Source: Ferdinandcohnia sp036965045 (GTDB lineage: Bacteria; Bacillota; Bacilli; Bacillales; Bacillaceae_L). From it: DNA of 64,000 nucleotides. Location: contig NZ_JBALOV010000007.1 of the NCBI RefSeq assembly GCF_036965045.1, positions 186,001-250,000 of the forward strand, read 5' to 3'. Shown piece after piece: positions 51,153 through 59,859 of this stretch (the first letter of the stretch is position 1; every line of letters begins with the position of its first letter). Below the pieces are notes generated by a model, which worked only from the letters and a program-made list of their open reading frames with translations, had not been told where the DNA came from and searched no databases. A program made the position numbers and the translations under genes.

Positions 51153-51190
51153 AAGTCGAAGTCAGGCCTGCCTTGGCTTTGGCTTTTTTT
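51153..51190 (+). terminator. Partial terminator between dnaK and dnaJ
   Basis: AAGTCGAAGTCA pairs with TTGGCTTTGGCTT using several G-U pairs, followed by a T run. It lies inside the operon and may reduce dnaJ expression relative to dnaK. Confidence 0.7.
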
Positions 51191-51270
51191 GTTGAAAAGA
51201 TGTATGATTGCCTTTTTATAAAACTAAGTGATACAATATTCTTTATGTGAATGATGCGGGAGTGGATTTA

Positions 51271-52401
51271 ATGAGTAAAAGAGATTATTATGAGGTACTC
51301 GGGGTTTCGAAAAATGCAAGTAAAGATGAAATAAAAAAAGCATATCGAAAATTGTCTAAAAAATATCACCCCGATATCAATAAAGAAGCAGATGCTGCTG
51401 ATAAGTTTAAGGAAATAACTGAAGCATATGATGCCTTGACAGATGATAACAAACGTGCCCATTATGACCAATTTGGCCATACAGATCCGAACCAAGGCTT
51501 TGGTGGCTTTGGTGGAGGTTCTGATTTTGGCGGAGGATTTGGTTTTGAAGATATCTTTAGTTCCATCTTTGGTGGTGGAACAAGACGAAGAGACCCAAAT
51601 GCACCACGTCAAGGGGCAGATTTACAGTACACAATGACCATAAAGTTTGAAGAGGCTGTATTTGGTAAGGAAACGGACATCGAAATCCCAAGAGAAGAAG
51701 AATGTTCAACTTGTCATGGGTCTGGTGCAAAACCCGGAACAACTCCAGAAACTTGTTCACACTGTGGTGGTTCAGGTCAAATTAATGTTGAACAGAACAC
51801 TGCATTTGGCAGGATAGTGAATAGACGTGTCTGTCATCACTGTAGTGGAACTGGTAAGTTTATTAAGGATAAATGTTCAACATGTAGTGGAACTGGTAAG
51901 GTGAAAAAACGCAAGAAAATCCATGTGAAAATACCTGCAGGTATCGATGACGGTCAACAGCTTCGTGTAGCTGGTCAAGGTGAACCAGGTGTAAATGGTG
52001 GCCCTCCAGGAGATTTATATGTTGTATTCCATGTGCGCTCCCATGAATTTTTCGAGCGTGATGGAGACGATATCTACTGCGAAATGCCATTAACCTTTGC
52101 ACAAGCTACATTAGGTGATGAAATTGAAGTACCTACCTTGCACGGAAAGGTAAAGTTAAAAATTCCTGCTGGTACTCAAACTGGAACGAGATTCCGTCTT
52201 CGTGGCAAAGGTGTACCGAATGTACGAGGTTATGGTCAAGGTGACCAACATATTCAAGTTCGTGTCATTACCCCAACAAAGCTTACAGAAAAGCAAAAAC
52301 AATTGCTTCGTGAATTTACAGAAATAGGCGGTAACGAAGCTCCGGATGAACAGCATGATAATTTTTTTTCAAAAGTAAAACGCGCGTTTAAAGGCGAGTA
52401 G
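51271..52401 (+). CDS. dnaJ: Chaperone DnaJ (Hsp40)
   Basis: Cochaperone that stimulates the DnaK ATPase. The 376 residues show the J domain with HPD (KKYHPDIN), a Gly/Phe-rich linker (GFGGFGGGSDFGGGFGF), four CxxCxGxG zinc repeats (CSTCHGSG, CSHCGGSG, CHHCSGTG, CSTCSGTG) and the C-terminal substrate domains. ATG 51271 follows GGGAGTGG. Confidence 0.98.
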   Translation: MSKRDYYEVLGVSKNASKDEIKKAYRKLSKKYHPDINKEADAADKFKEITEAYDALTDDNKRAHYDQFGHTDPNQGFGGFGGGSDFGGGFGFEDIFSSIFGGGTRRRDPNAPRQGADLQYTMTIKFEEAVFGKETDIEIPREEECSTCHGSGAKPGTTPETCSHCGGSGQINVEQNTAFGRIVNRRVCHHCSGTGKFIKDKCSTCSGTGKVKKRKKIHVKIPAGIDDGQQLRVAGQGEPGVNGGPPGDLYVVFHVRSHEFFERDGDDIYCEMPLTFAQATLGDEIEVPTLHGKVKLKIPAGTQTGTRFRLRGKGVPNVRGYGQGDQHIQVRVITPTKLTEKQKQLLREFTEIGGNEAPDEQHDNFFSKVKRAFKGE

Positions 52402-52468
52402 AACAAATTTGATTCTGCGCTAAAGGCGCTGCAACTGGAATATAGAATTAGGATTGGAGTTGGTAGAA

Positions 52469-53413
52469 TTGAAATGGTCTGAAATTAGCATTCACACAAC
52501 ACAGGAGGCGGTAGAGCCAGTATCGAATATTCTTCATGAAGCAGGTGCTAGTGGTGTTGTGATTGAAGATCCATTTGATCTAATAAAAGAACGAGAAAAT
52601 GTGTTTGGTGAAATCTACCAACTTAATCCTGATGATTATCCTGAGGAAGGTGTCATCGTAAAAGCATACCTCCCTGTCAATAGCTTTTTAGGTGAAACAG
52701 TTGACGAAATAAAAGAGGCAATAAACAATCTTTTGCTTTTTGATATTGATTTGGGCCATAATAAAATCACAATTAGTGAAGTACATGAGGAGGAGTGGGC
52801 GACAGCTTGGAAAAAGTATTATCACCCTGTAAAAATCTCAGAGAAATTCACCATCGTACCGACGTGGGAAATATATGAGCCTGTTAATAGTGATGAATTA
52901 ATTATCGAACTTGATCCTGGAATGGCTTTTGGAACAGGTACACATCCTACTACTGTCATGAGTATTCAAGCTCTTGAACGAACTGTAAAACAGGGAGATA
53001 GGATTATTGACGTTGGAACTGGTTCTGGCGTGCTAAGCATCGCTGCCGCAATGCTGGGTGCAAGCTCTATACAAGCTCTTGATTTAGACACGGTGGCCGT
53101 TGAAAGTGCAAAACTTAATATTAAATTAAACAAAGTACATGAAGTAGTGAATGTCTCTCAAAATAATCTTCTTGATGATATCGAAGGACCAGTGGATCTC
53201 ATAGTGGCGAATATTCTTGCTGAAATAATTGTCCGATTCACAGACGATGCAGCGAAAATCCTAAAGCCAAATGGAGCTTTCATAGTATCTGGTATCATTA
53301 ATACAAAAAAACAAGAAGTAAAAGAAAGCCTGATCGCTTCAGGTTTCACAATTGAAGAAGTACTTGTTATGGAAGACTGGGTATCAATGATTGCTAGAAA
53401 GAAAAGTGAATAA
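52469..53413 (+). CDS. prmA: Ribosomal protein L11 methyltransferase
   Basis: Methylates lysines and the N-terminus of ribosomal protein L11 using SAM. The 314 residues start with KWSEISIHTTQEAVEPVSN, then the linker PGMAFGTGTHPTT, motif I VGTGSGVLSIAAAMLGA and VANILAEI. I choose TTG 52469, which gives the conserved LKWSE start; an earlier TTG at 52454 overlaps the SD TTGGAG. Confidence 0.95.
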   Translation: MKWSEISIHTTQEAVEPVSNILHEAGASGVVIEDPFDLIKERENVFGEIYQLNPDDYPEEGVIVKAYLPVNSFLGETVDEIKEAINNLLLFDIDLGHNKITISEVHEEEWATAWKKYYHPVKISEKFTIVPTWEIYEPVNSDELIIELDPGMAFGTGTHPTTVMSIQALERTVKQGDRIIDVGTGSGVLSIAAAMLGASSIQALDLDTVAVESAKLNIKLNKVHEVVNVSQNNLLDDIEGPVDLIVANILAEIIVRFTDDAAKILKPNGAFIVSGIINTKKQEVKESLIASGFTIEEVLVMEDWVSMIARKKSE

Positions 53414-53439
53414 GGGAATCTAGCAGGTGGAGGAAAAAG

Positions 53440-54183
53440 ATGCAGCGATATTTCGTCGATGAAATGAACGAAACGCAAGCCACAATCGTAGGTGAAGATG
53501 TTCACCATATTACACGAGTCATGAGAATGTCAGTTGGAGACTCCATATTTTGTTGTTATAATGGTAAAGTGGCACTTTGTACAATTACTGAAATTACCAA
53601 TGATACAGTTTTAGCAAATGTTGTAGAATGGGTAGAGAACTCGAATGAACTCCCCATTCAGGTATGTATCGCTAGCGGATTACCAAAAGGGGACAAGTTT
53701 GAATATGTAATCCAAAAAGGGACGGAGCTTGGAGCATCTGAGTTTGTCCCTTTTGTTGCGGCTCGTTCAATTGTTAAATGGGATGAAAAAAAAGGACAAA
53801 AAAAGGTTGAGCGCTGGGAAAAAATTGCAAAGGAAGCAGCAGAGCAATCCCACCGTGCAGTGGTTCCAGCAGTGAACAAACCTTTGTCTTTTAAAGAATT
53901 ATTGTCTTTTAGTCAGTCCTATACTTATAAAGTAGTAGCTTATGAAGAGGATGCAAAGCGTGGTGAAAGCTCAAATCTAGCTCGTGTCATATCACAATTA
54001 AAACACGGGGAATCCTTATTTGTTGTGATTGGACCCGAAGGTGGTTTAACTGAGAACGAGGTCTCGACATTAATAGAAAATGGGTTTATTTCATGTAGCT
54101 TTGGTCCAAGAATTTTACGAACTGAGACAGCACCATTATATGTATTATCTGCTGTTTCATATTATTTTGAATTAGCGAGGTGA
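53440..54183 (+). CDS. rsmE: 16S rRNA m3U1498 methyltransferase RsmE (YqeU)
   Basis: Methylates U1498 of 16S rRNA. The 247-residue SPOUT-class protein has an N-terminal PUA-like domain (VDEMNETQATIVGEDVHHITRVMRM) and the knotted domain with GPEGGLTENE and FGPRILRTETAPLY. GGTGGAGG sets the ATG. It overlaps the mtaB SD region. Confidence 0.95.
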   Translation: MQRYFVDEMNETQATIVGEDVHHITRVMRMSVGDSIFCCYNGKVALCTITEITNDTVLANVVEWVENSNELPIQVCIASGLPKGDKFEYVIQKGTELGASEFVPFVAARSIVKWDEKKGQKKVERWEKIAKEAAEQSHRAVVPAVNKPLSFKELLSFSQSYTYKVVAYEEDAKRGESSNLARVISQLKHGESLFVVIGPEGGLTENEVSTLIENGFISCSFGPRILRTETAPLYVLSAVSYYFELAR

Positions 54184-54188
54184 CAACA

Positions 54189-55550
54189 ATGTCATTAGTT
54201 GCATTCCACACATTAGGATGTAAAGTAAATCATTATGAAACAGAAGCAATTTGGCAACTCTTTAAAGAAAATGGATATGAGCGTACCGAATTTGAAAGCA
54301 CTGCTGATGTGTATGTTATTAATACTTGTACTGTTACAAATACAGGAGATAAAAAGAGTAGACAGGTCATTCGCAGAGCGATCCGTAAAAACCCTGATGC
54401 CGTTATTTGTGTGACAGGATGTTATGCGCAAACTTCACCAGCAGAAATCATGGCGATTCCTGGAGTTGATATTGTTGTAGGAACACAGGACCGCAAAAAA
54501 ATGCTTGAGTATATTGAGCAATACAAGCAAGAACGTACGCCAATTAATGGCGTAGGGAATATTATGAAAACACGTGTATATGAAGAACTAGATGTTCCTT
54601 CATTTACAGACCGTACACGTGCCTCATTAAAGATTCAAGAGGGATGTAACAATTTCTGTACCTTCTGTATTATTCCATGGGCTCGTGGGCTAATGCGTTC
54701 TCGTGATCCAGAAGAAGTAATTAAACAAGCTCAACAGCTTGTAAATGCTGGATATAAAGAAATCGTTTTAACGGGCATTCATACCGGTGGCTATGGTGAG
54801 GATATGAAAGATTACAATCTAGCTGCCCTCTTACGCGACTTAGAATCTAAGGTAATTGGACTTAAGCGAATTCGTATTTCCTCCATTGAGGCTAGTCAAA
54901 TCACCGATGAGATTATTGAAGTACTTGATCAATCAACAAAAGTAGTTAGACATCTACACGTTCCATTGCAATCTGGTTCAAACACTGTGTTAAAACGTAT
55001 GAGACGTAAATACACAATGGAATTCTTTGCTGAGCGTTTAACAAAACTACGTGAAGCATTACCAGGCCTAGCGTTAACATCTGATGTTATTGTTGGTTTC
55101 CCTGGCGAGACAGAGGAAGAGTTTATGGAGACGTATAATTTTGTAAAAGAACATAAATTCTCTGAATTACACGTTTTCCCATACTCTAAGCGCACAGGTA
55201 CGCCAGCAGCAAGAATGGAAGACCAAATTGATGAAGAAGTCAAAAATGAGCGTGTTCACCGTCTCATTTCACTTTCTGACCAATTAGCAAAGGAATACGC
55301 ATCTAATTACGAAGGAGAGGTATTAGAGGTTATTCCCGAAGAGTTAGACAAGGAAAATCCAACAAGTGGTTTATATGTTGGTTTTACTGACAACTATCTA
55401 AAAGTGAAGTTCGATGCAACTGAGGATATGATCGGTAAAATCGTGAAAGTAAAAATCACAAAAGCTGGCTACCCATATAATGAGGGTCAATTTGTCAAGG
55501 TTGAAGAAGACCTTCTGATTGAGGAAGAAGAAACAAGAACTACAGCGTAA
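54189..55550 (+). CDS. mtaB: tRNA t6A37 methylthiotransferase MtaB (YqeV)
   Basis: A radical SAM enzyme that converts t6A37 to ms2t6A37 in tRNA. The 453 residues have the UPF0004 domain with its three cluster cysteines (LGCKVN, INTCTVTNTGDKKSRQ, VTGCYAQ), the radical SAM motif CNNFCTFC, and a C-terminal TRAM domain. ATG 54189 follows GCGAGGTGAC; the GTG at 54180 lies in that SD. It closes the dnaK operon and is followed by a terminator. Confidence 0.95.
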   Translation: MSLVAFHTLGCKVNHYETEAIWQLFKENGYERTEFESTADVYVINTCTVTNTGDKKSRQVIRRAIRKNPDAVICVTGCYAQTSPAEIMAIPGVDIVVGTQDRKKMLEYIEQYKQERTPINGVGNIMKTRVYEELDVPSFTDRTRASLKIQEGCNNFCTFCIIPWARGLMRSRDPEEVIKQAQQLVNAGYKEIVLTGIHTGGYGEDMKDYNLAALLRDLESKVIGLKRIRISSIEASQITDEIIEVLDQSTKVVRHLHVPLQSGSNTVLKRMRRKYTMEFFAERLTKLREALPGLALTSDVIVGFPGETEEEFMETYNFVKEHKFSELHVFPYSKRTGTPAARMEDQIDEEVKNERVHRLISLSDQLAKEYASNYEGEVLEVIPEELDKENPTSGLYVGFTDNYLKVKFDATEDMIGKIVKVKITKAGYPYNEGQFVKVEEDLLIEEEETRTTA

Positions 55551-55552
55551 CT

Positions 55553-55590
55553 AAAAAAGAAGTTAATCTATTGATTAGCTTCTTTTTTTT
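55553..55590 (+). terminator. Terminator after mtaB
   Basis: AAAAAAGAAGTTAATC and GATTAGCTTCTTTTTT pair with one G-T mismatch around TATT, with a long T run. Confidence 0.88.
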
Positions 55591-55689
55591 ATCGCATAAT
55601 ATTACTGTTTAGGTGCTAGTCACCATTTAGAACTAATGATATGATGTTAGAGGTACGTACATCTAAAAAGCTAAAAGGAGATATACATA

Positions 55690-56358
55690 ATGACGAATAT
55701 TGCTAAAATGATAGATCATACAGCATTAAAAGCAGATACAACAAAAGAACAAATCGAAAATCTTTGTGCAGAGGCAAAGGAATATGGATTTATGTCTGTG
55801 TGTGTGAACCCAACTTGGGTTGAAACAGCGGCAAGTCTTTTAAAGGATTCTGAAGTGAAGGTTTGTACTGTTATCGGATTTCCATTAGGAGCTAGTACTT
55901 CTGAAACAAAGGCATTTGAAACAAAGGATGCCATTGAAAAAGGGGCAACAGAAGTCGATATGGTCATCAATATTGGTGCCCTTAAGGATAAAAATGATGA
56001 ATTAGTTGAAAAAGATATTCATGCTGTTGTAGAAGCTGCAAAAGGTAAAGCACTAACAAAGGTGATTATTGAAACTTGTCTTTTAACTGAAGAAGAAAAA
56101 GTAAGAGCCTGTGAACTATCCGTTAAAGCTGGAGCAGATTTTGTAAAAACATCAACAGGTTTTTCAACTGGTGGGGCTACTGTTGAAGACATTCGTTTAA
56201 TGCGTAAAACAGTTGGACCAGATATCGGTGTAAAAGCATCTGGCGGAGTTCGTGACCTAAAAGGGACTCAAGACATGATTGAAGCTGGAGCAACTAGAAT
56301 TGGTGCAAGTTCAGGCGTAGCAATCGTTAACGGACTAACAGGATCATCTGATTATTAA
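55690..56358 (+). CDS. deoC: Deoxyribose-phosphate aldolase
   Basis: Splits 2-deoxyribose 5-phosphate into acetaldehyde and glyceraldehyde 3-phosphate in deoxynucleoside breakdown. The 222 residues form a TIM barrel with the DHTALKAD start, EVDMVINIGALK and the Schiff-base lysine in FVKTSTGFSTGGAT, then GVKASGGVRD. AAGGAGATATACAT precedes the ATG. No other deo gene is adjacent. A weak promoter (TAGTCA-17-TATGAT) lies upstream. Confidence 0.96.
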   Translation: MTNIAKMIDHTALKADTTKEQIENLCAEAKEYGFMSVCVNPTWVETAASLLKDSEVKVCTVIGFPLGASTSETKAFETKDAIEKGATEVDMVINIGALKDKNDELVEKDIHAVVEAAKGKALTKVIIETCLLTEEEKVRACELSVKAGADFVKTSTGFSTGGATVEDIRLMRKTVGPDIGVKASGGVRDLKGTQDMIEAGATRIGASSGVAIVNGLTGSSDY

Positions 56359-56365
56359 AAAGGAA

Positions 56366-56395
56366 AAAAGCTGGCTCAAAAGGCCAGCTTTTCTT
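56366..56395. terminator. Bidirectional terminator between deoC and yqeW
   Basis: AAAAGCTGGC and GCCAGCTTTT pair around TCAAAAG, with A and T runs on both sides for the convergent genes. Confidence 0.85.
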
Positions 56396-57320
56396 ATCCA
56401 GCTCTGTGTACCTTCATAATGAAATTCGTCAACATTCCCACAAAAGGTAAAAAGAGCAGTGAAGTTAGAACGTTAAAAATTAAACTAACATGGGCAATCT
56501 GAACATCAGGATGTGAAGTAAGCAACATTGCGATTTGACCAAGTACATTGATGAACGGGAAAAAGATAACCACCCCAATTACATTCACCCAAATATGGGC
56601 ATATGCAGCCAATTTTGCCTCGTGTCTACTCCCAATACTCGCAATAAAAGCAGTAATACATGTTCCAATATTTGCGCCAAGTAAAACAGCAATCCCGGCA
56701 TTTAAAGTTAGTAGCTGTTCATTCAAAAAGCCCATAATAATACCAGTTGTAGCTGTGCTAGATTGAATAATGGAAGTCAAAATGGTCCCAACACCTACAC
56801 CAAAAAGGCCACTTTCATTTGTCTGTTGAAAAAAAGTATGAATGGACGGGAATTGTGAGATTGGTCTGGCAAGCTGCTCAAAACCGTTCATTGCAACAAA
56901 CATGCATCCTAGTCCAAATAAAAAAGCACCAAAGCTAAAAACCTGTTGATTACTAACAAATAAACATAAAAATCCTATTATTAAAATCGGAACAATCCAT
57001 TCAAAAATATCAAAAGTAATCATTTCAGCCGTAAAAGTTGTTCCAATATTAGTGCCGAGAATAATGCCAATCGATTGTTTAAAGGTTAAATATCCTGTGG
57101 CAATTAGTCCAACAACAAGCACCATAACTGCAGAACTACTATGGATTATGGCAGTTATAATCATCCCAGTTATTAATCCTTTAACTGGGTTATCAGTAAA
57201 TCGAATCAGCCAAACCCTTAATTTATCACCTGTAAGATTATAAAGGCCTGTCCTCATTACGGTCATACCGAATAAGAATATCGCAATAAAAACAGCAAAT
57301 AAAGAAATAAGTTCAATCAT
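56394..57320 (-). CDS. yqeW: Na/Pi cotransporter family protein YqeW
   Basis: A 308-residue membrane protein of the PhoU-less NptA group. It carries two inverted repeats with the signature QSSTATTGI, GTNIGTTFTAE and GANIGTCITAF, and about eight hydrophobic helices. Substrate and direction are not proven for Bacillus. It is the only minus-strand gene between rpsT and the window end. Confidence 0.9.
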   Translation of the reverse strand: MIELISLFAVFIAIFLFGMTVMRTGLYNLTGDKLRVWLIRFTDNPVKGLITGMIITAIIHSSSAVMVLVVGLIATGYLTFKQSIGIILGTNIGTTFTAEMITFDIFEWIVPILIIGFLCLFVSNQQVFSFGAFLFGLGCMFVAMNGFEQLARPISQFPSIHTFFQQTNESGLFGVGVGTILTSIIQSSTATTGIIMGFLNEQLLTLNAGIAVLLGANIGTCITAFIASIGSRHEAKLAAYAHIWVNVIGVVIFFPFINVLGQIAMLLTSHPDVQIAHVSLIFNVLTSLLFLPFVGMLTNFIMKVHRAG

Positions 57321-57444
57321 GCAATCTCACCCCTATCTCATTGTATGGACAAGGTTTCATGAAAATGACTACTTGTACTTTTTTTACTTGAATATCTCTG
57401 CTTTTTTTGAGAGGATATTTACCTACAAAAAGAGAGGAATTAAC

Positions 57445-57522
57445 ATGAATAACCATAAAAAAATGATTGAAGCTAGTAGAGAAAACATGATTTCTAGTGT
57501 TCCTATTGTGAATTACAGTTGA
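57445..57522 (+). CDS. Small ORF, 25 residues
   Basis: ATG 57445 follows AAAGAGAGGAATTAAC. The peptide NNHKKMIEASRENMISSVPI-VNYS is polar with no membrane segment, and I do not recognise it. It lies between the divergent yqeW start and the rpsU promoter, whose -35 box overlaps its stop codon. Could be real or chance. Confidence 0.35.
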   Translation: MNNHKKMIEASRENMISSVPIVNYS

Positions 57523-57547
57523 CCAAAAATCATGCATATATTATAAT
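57519..57547 (+). promoter_or_regulatory. Sigma-A promoter for rpsU-yqeY
   Basis: TTGACC at 57519-57524 and TATAAT at 57542-57547 are 17 bases apart. The start site near 57554 gives a leader of about 108 bases. Confidence 0.8.
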
Positions 57548-57661
57548 TGCAAAGTACATGTTTATTTTTTCGACGATTTTTTGTAATCGACACTTAGAGA
57601 ATGAAATAGAACATGTGTCTTAATTAGAGTTAGTGGTTGTTTTCGGAGGGAGGGAATTAGA

Positions 57662-57835
57662 ATGTCAAAAACGGTCGTTCGTAAAAACGAATCGCTTGAA
57701 GATGCTCTTCGCCGCTTCAAACGGACTGTATCTAAATCAGGTACTATCCAAGAAGCTAGAAAGCGCGAATTCTATGAAAAGCCTAGCGTAAAGCGTAAGA
57801 AGAAATCTGAAGCTGCTAGAAAGCGCAAATACTAA
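57662..57835 (+). CDS. rpsU: 30S ribosomal protein S21
   Basis: The 57-residue basic protein SKTVVRKNESLEDALRRFKR ... KKKSEAARKRKY is S21, located near the mRNA 3' Shine-Dalgarno binding region of the 30S subunit. It is shorter than many ORF cut-offs. GGAGGGAGGG lies upstream. yqeY follows 16 bases later, the usual arrangement. Confidence 0.98.
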   Translation: MSKTVVRKNESLEDALRRFKRTVSKSGTIQEARKREFYEKPSVKRKKKSEAARKRKY

Positions 57836-57851
57836 AAGAGGGTGTAGTTTT

Positions 57852-58298
57852 ATGAGTCTTCTCGAGCGTTTAAATAATGATATGAAAACAGCGATGAAGA
57901 ATAAAGAGAAAGATAAGCTATCTGTTATTCGAATGGTAAAGGCTGCTCTTCAAAATGAAGGCATTAAGCTGGGTAACAGTGAACTTTCAGACGAAGCAGA
58001 ACTAACAGTTCTTACTCGTGAAGTAAAACAACGAAAAGATTCCCTCCGCGAATTTAGTAACGCTGGTCGTGAAGATCTTGTTAATAAAATTCAAAATGAA
58101 ATTGAGATATTAGAGGTATACCTTCCAGAACAATTATCTGAAGAGGATCTTGTTGAAATTGTGAAAGAAACAGTACAAGAGGTCAATGCTTCTTCAAAAG
58201 CTGACATGGGCAAGGTGATGGCTGCAATCATGCCAAAGGTAAAAGGAAAGGCTGACGGCGGTCTCGTAAACAAGCTTGTTCAACAGCAATTATCTTAA
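57852..58298 (+). CDS. yqeY: GatB/YqeY domain protein
   Basis: A 148-residue helical protein related to the C-terminal domain of GatB, the tRNA-dependent amidotransferase subunit. It starts LLERLNNDMKTAMKNKEKDKL and ends with the conserved ADMGKVMAAIMPKVKGKADGGLVNKLVQ. Its role alone is not established. Cotranscribed with rpsU and ended by a terminator. Confidence 0.94.
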   Translation: MSLLERLNNDMKTAMKNKEKDKLSVIRMVKAALQNEGIKLGNSELSDEAELTVLTREVKQRKDSLREFSNAGREDLVNKIQNEIEILEVYLPEQLSEEDLVEIVKETVQEVNASSKADMGKVMAAIMPKVKGKADGGLVNKLVQQQLS

Positions 58299-58299
58299 C

Positions 58300-58332
58300 A
58301 AAAACACCTTACATCGTGTAAGGTGTTTTTTC
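58300..58332 (+). terminator. Terminator after yqeY
   Basis: AAAACACCTTACA and TGTAAGGTGTTTT form a 13-bp stem around TCG, with further T residues. Confidence 0.9.
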
Positions 58333-58433
58333 TATATGAGATAATAAAGCGCATGCATCTAGGACTGGATTTTTAATTCAGTAAAAATGGGAAAAATCGA
58401 CATGAAAAAAGTTTACATAGAACCTATGAATAA

Positions 58434-58460
58434 TGAAACCTAGCAGCCGTTTCAAACGTA
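58434..58460 (+). promoter_or_regulatory. Sigma-W-type promoter for nfeD-floA-yqfB
   Basis: TGAAAC at 58434-58439 and CGTA at 58457-58460 are 17 bases apart; the consensus for the envelope-stress factor is TGAAAC-N16-17-CGTA. The orthologous Bacillus subtilis operon is a known sigma-W target. Confidence 0.78.
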
Positions 58461-58506
58461 ATACATACTATCACAACGCAAAAATGAATAGAGAGGAGGG
58501 GACGCT

Positions 58507-59838
58507 TTGAAAAAATGGAGAATCCTTATATTCTTGTCCATTATTCTTTTGCCACTCATCTTCACACTGATGCCAAATAAAAGCTATACAGCTGCGGATC
58601 AAGTGGTTTATTTTATTCCATTAGAAGAAACAGTAGAAAAGGGATTAAGTGCTTTTATCGATCGTTCGATTACAGATGCTGAGGATAAAGGAGCGGGCAT
58701 CATTATCTTTGAAATCGATACACCTGGTGGAGCGGTTGATGCTGCAACACAAATCGGGAAGCGAATTCAGGAAACAGACATACCGACAGTTGCCTACATT
58801 AATAACGATGCAATTTCAGCGGGGGCTTTCATCGCATTAAATGCGGATAAGATCTATATGTCTCATAATGGAAGAATGGGAGCAGCTGGAATCATTGACC
58901 AAGCAGGGAATACAGCTGATGAGAAAGCCGTTTCCTATTGGTTATCCGCAATGAAAGGTGCTGCAGAAAACAACGGCCGTGATCCAATATACGCTTTAGC
59001 AATGGCTGATAAAGAGATTGACCTGCCAGAGCTAGGTGCTGAAAAAGGAAAGTTCCTTACCTTAACAGCCAAACAGGCTCTTTCAGTTGGTTATGCTGAA
59101 GGGATAGTAGAGGATAGGGCTGAGTTATTACAAACGTTAGGCTATGAGAAAGCTGCAGTTGAAGAGGCTGAGGTTAGTCTAGCAGAAAAAATTGCTCGAT
59201 TTATTACAAATCCAATTGTTGTTTCGATTTTATTAACAATCGGAAGCTTAGGATTAGTTGTTGAATTATACTCTCCTGGCTTTGGTATTCCTGGTATAAT
59301 GGGAATATCGGCACTATTGCTCTTTTTCTATGGGCATCTAGTAGCGGGGTTAGCAGGAATGGAGGCTATTATCCTTTTTGTTGTAGGAATTGTATTGATT
59401 TTATTGGAGTTTGTTTTGCCTGGGGGGATTATCGGCTTGATAGGATTAGGAGCTATTTTAACGAGCTTTTTCTTGGCAGGAAGCAGTTTCATGGTTATTG
59501 GTATTTCATTGTTAGTAGCTTTAGTAGCAACGATTGTGGTATCCATCATTTTAGTGAAAGTATTCGGCAAGAACCTACATGCATTTAAAAAGATTATCCT
59601 TTTTGATTCTACTAATACCGAAAGTGGGTATGTGTCAAATAAGAATCGAGAAGATTTAATTGGAAAACAAGGCATTGCATTAACAACATTAAGACCTTCT
59701 GGTACTGCTATTATCAATAATGAAAGAGTAGATGTTGTTACACAAGGGAATTACATTGAGAAAGATACAAAAGTAGAAGTCATCAAAACAGAAGGTTCCC
59801 GAATCGTTGTTCGGGAAGTTCCTGAAATTGATAAATAA
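58507..59838 (+). CDS. nfeD: Membrane-bound ClpP-class serine protease, NfeD family (YqeZ)
   Basis: A 443-residue membrane protein that works with the flotillin FloA. It has a signal/anchor helix, a ClpP-like protease domain (FEIDTPGGAVDAATQIG, NNDAISAGAFIALNADKIYM with the serine nucleophile), four to five hydrophobic helices from about 235 to 355 and a C-terminal OB domain (LIGKQGIALTTLRPSGTAII). TTG 58507 is set by GAGGAGGGG. Confidence 0.93.
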   Translation: MKKWRILIFLSIILLPLIFTLMPNKSYTAADQVVYFIPLEETVEKGLSAFIDRSITDAEDKGAGIIIFEIDTPGGAVDAATQIGKRIQETDIPTVAYINNDAISAGAFIALNADKIYMSHNGRMGAAGIIDQAGNTADEKAVSYWLSAMKGAAENNGRDPIYALAMADKEIDLPELGAEKGKFLTLTAKQALSVGYAEGIVEDRAELLQTLGYEKAAVEEAEVSLAEKIARFITNPIVVSILLTIGSLGLVVELYSPGFGIPGIMGISALLLFFYGHLVAGLAGMEAIILFVVGIVLILLEFVLPGGIIGLIGLGAILTSFFLAGSSFMVIGISLLVALVATIVVSIILVKVFGKNLHAFKKIILFDSTNTESGYVSNKNREDLIGKQGIALTTLRPSGTAIINNERVDVVTQGNYIEKDTKVEVIKTEGSRIVVREVPEIDK

Positions 59839-59859
59839 AAACAAGTAGGAGGAAAATAA

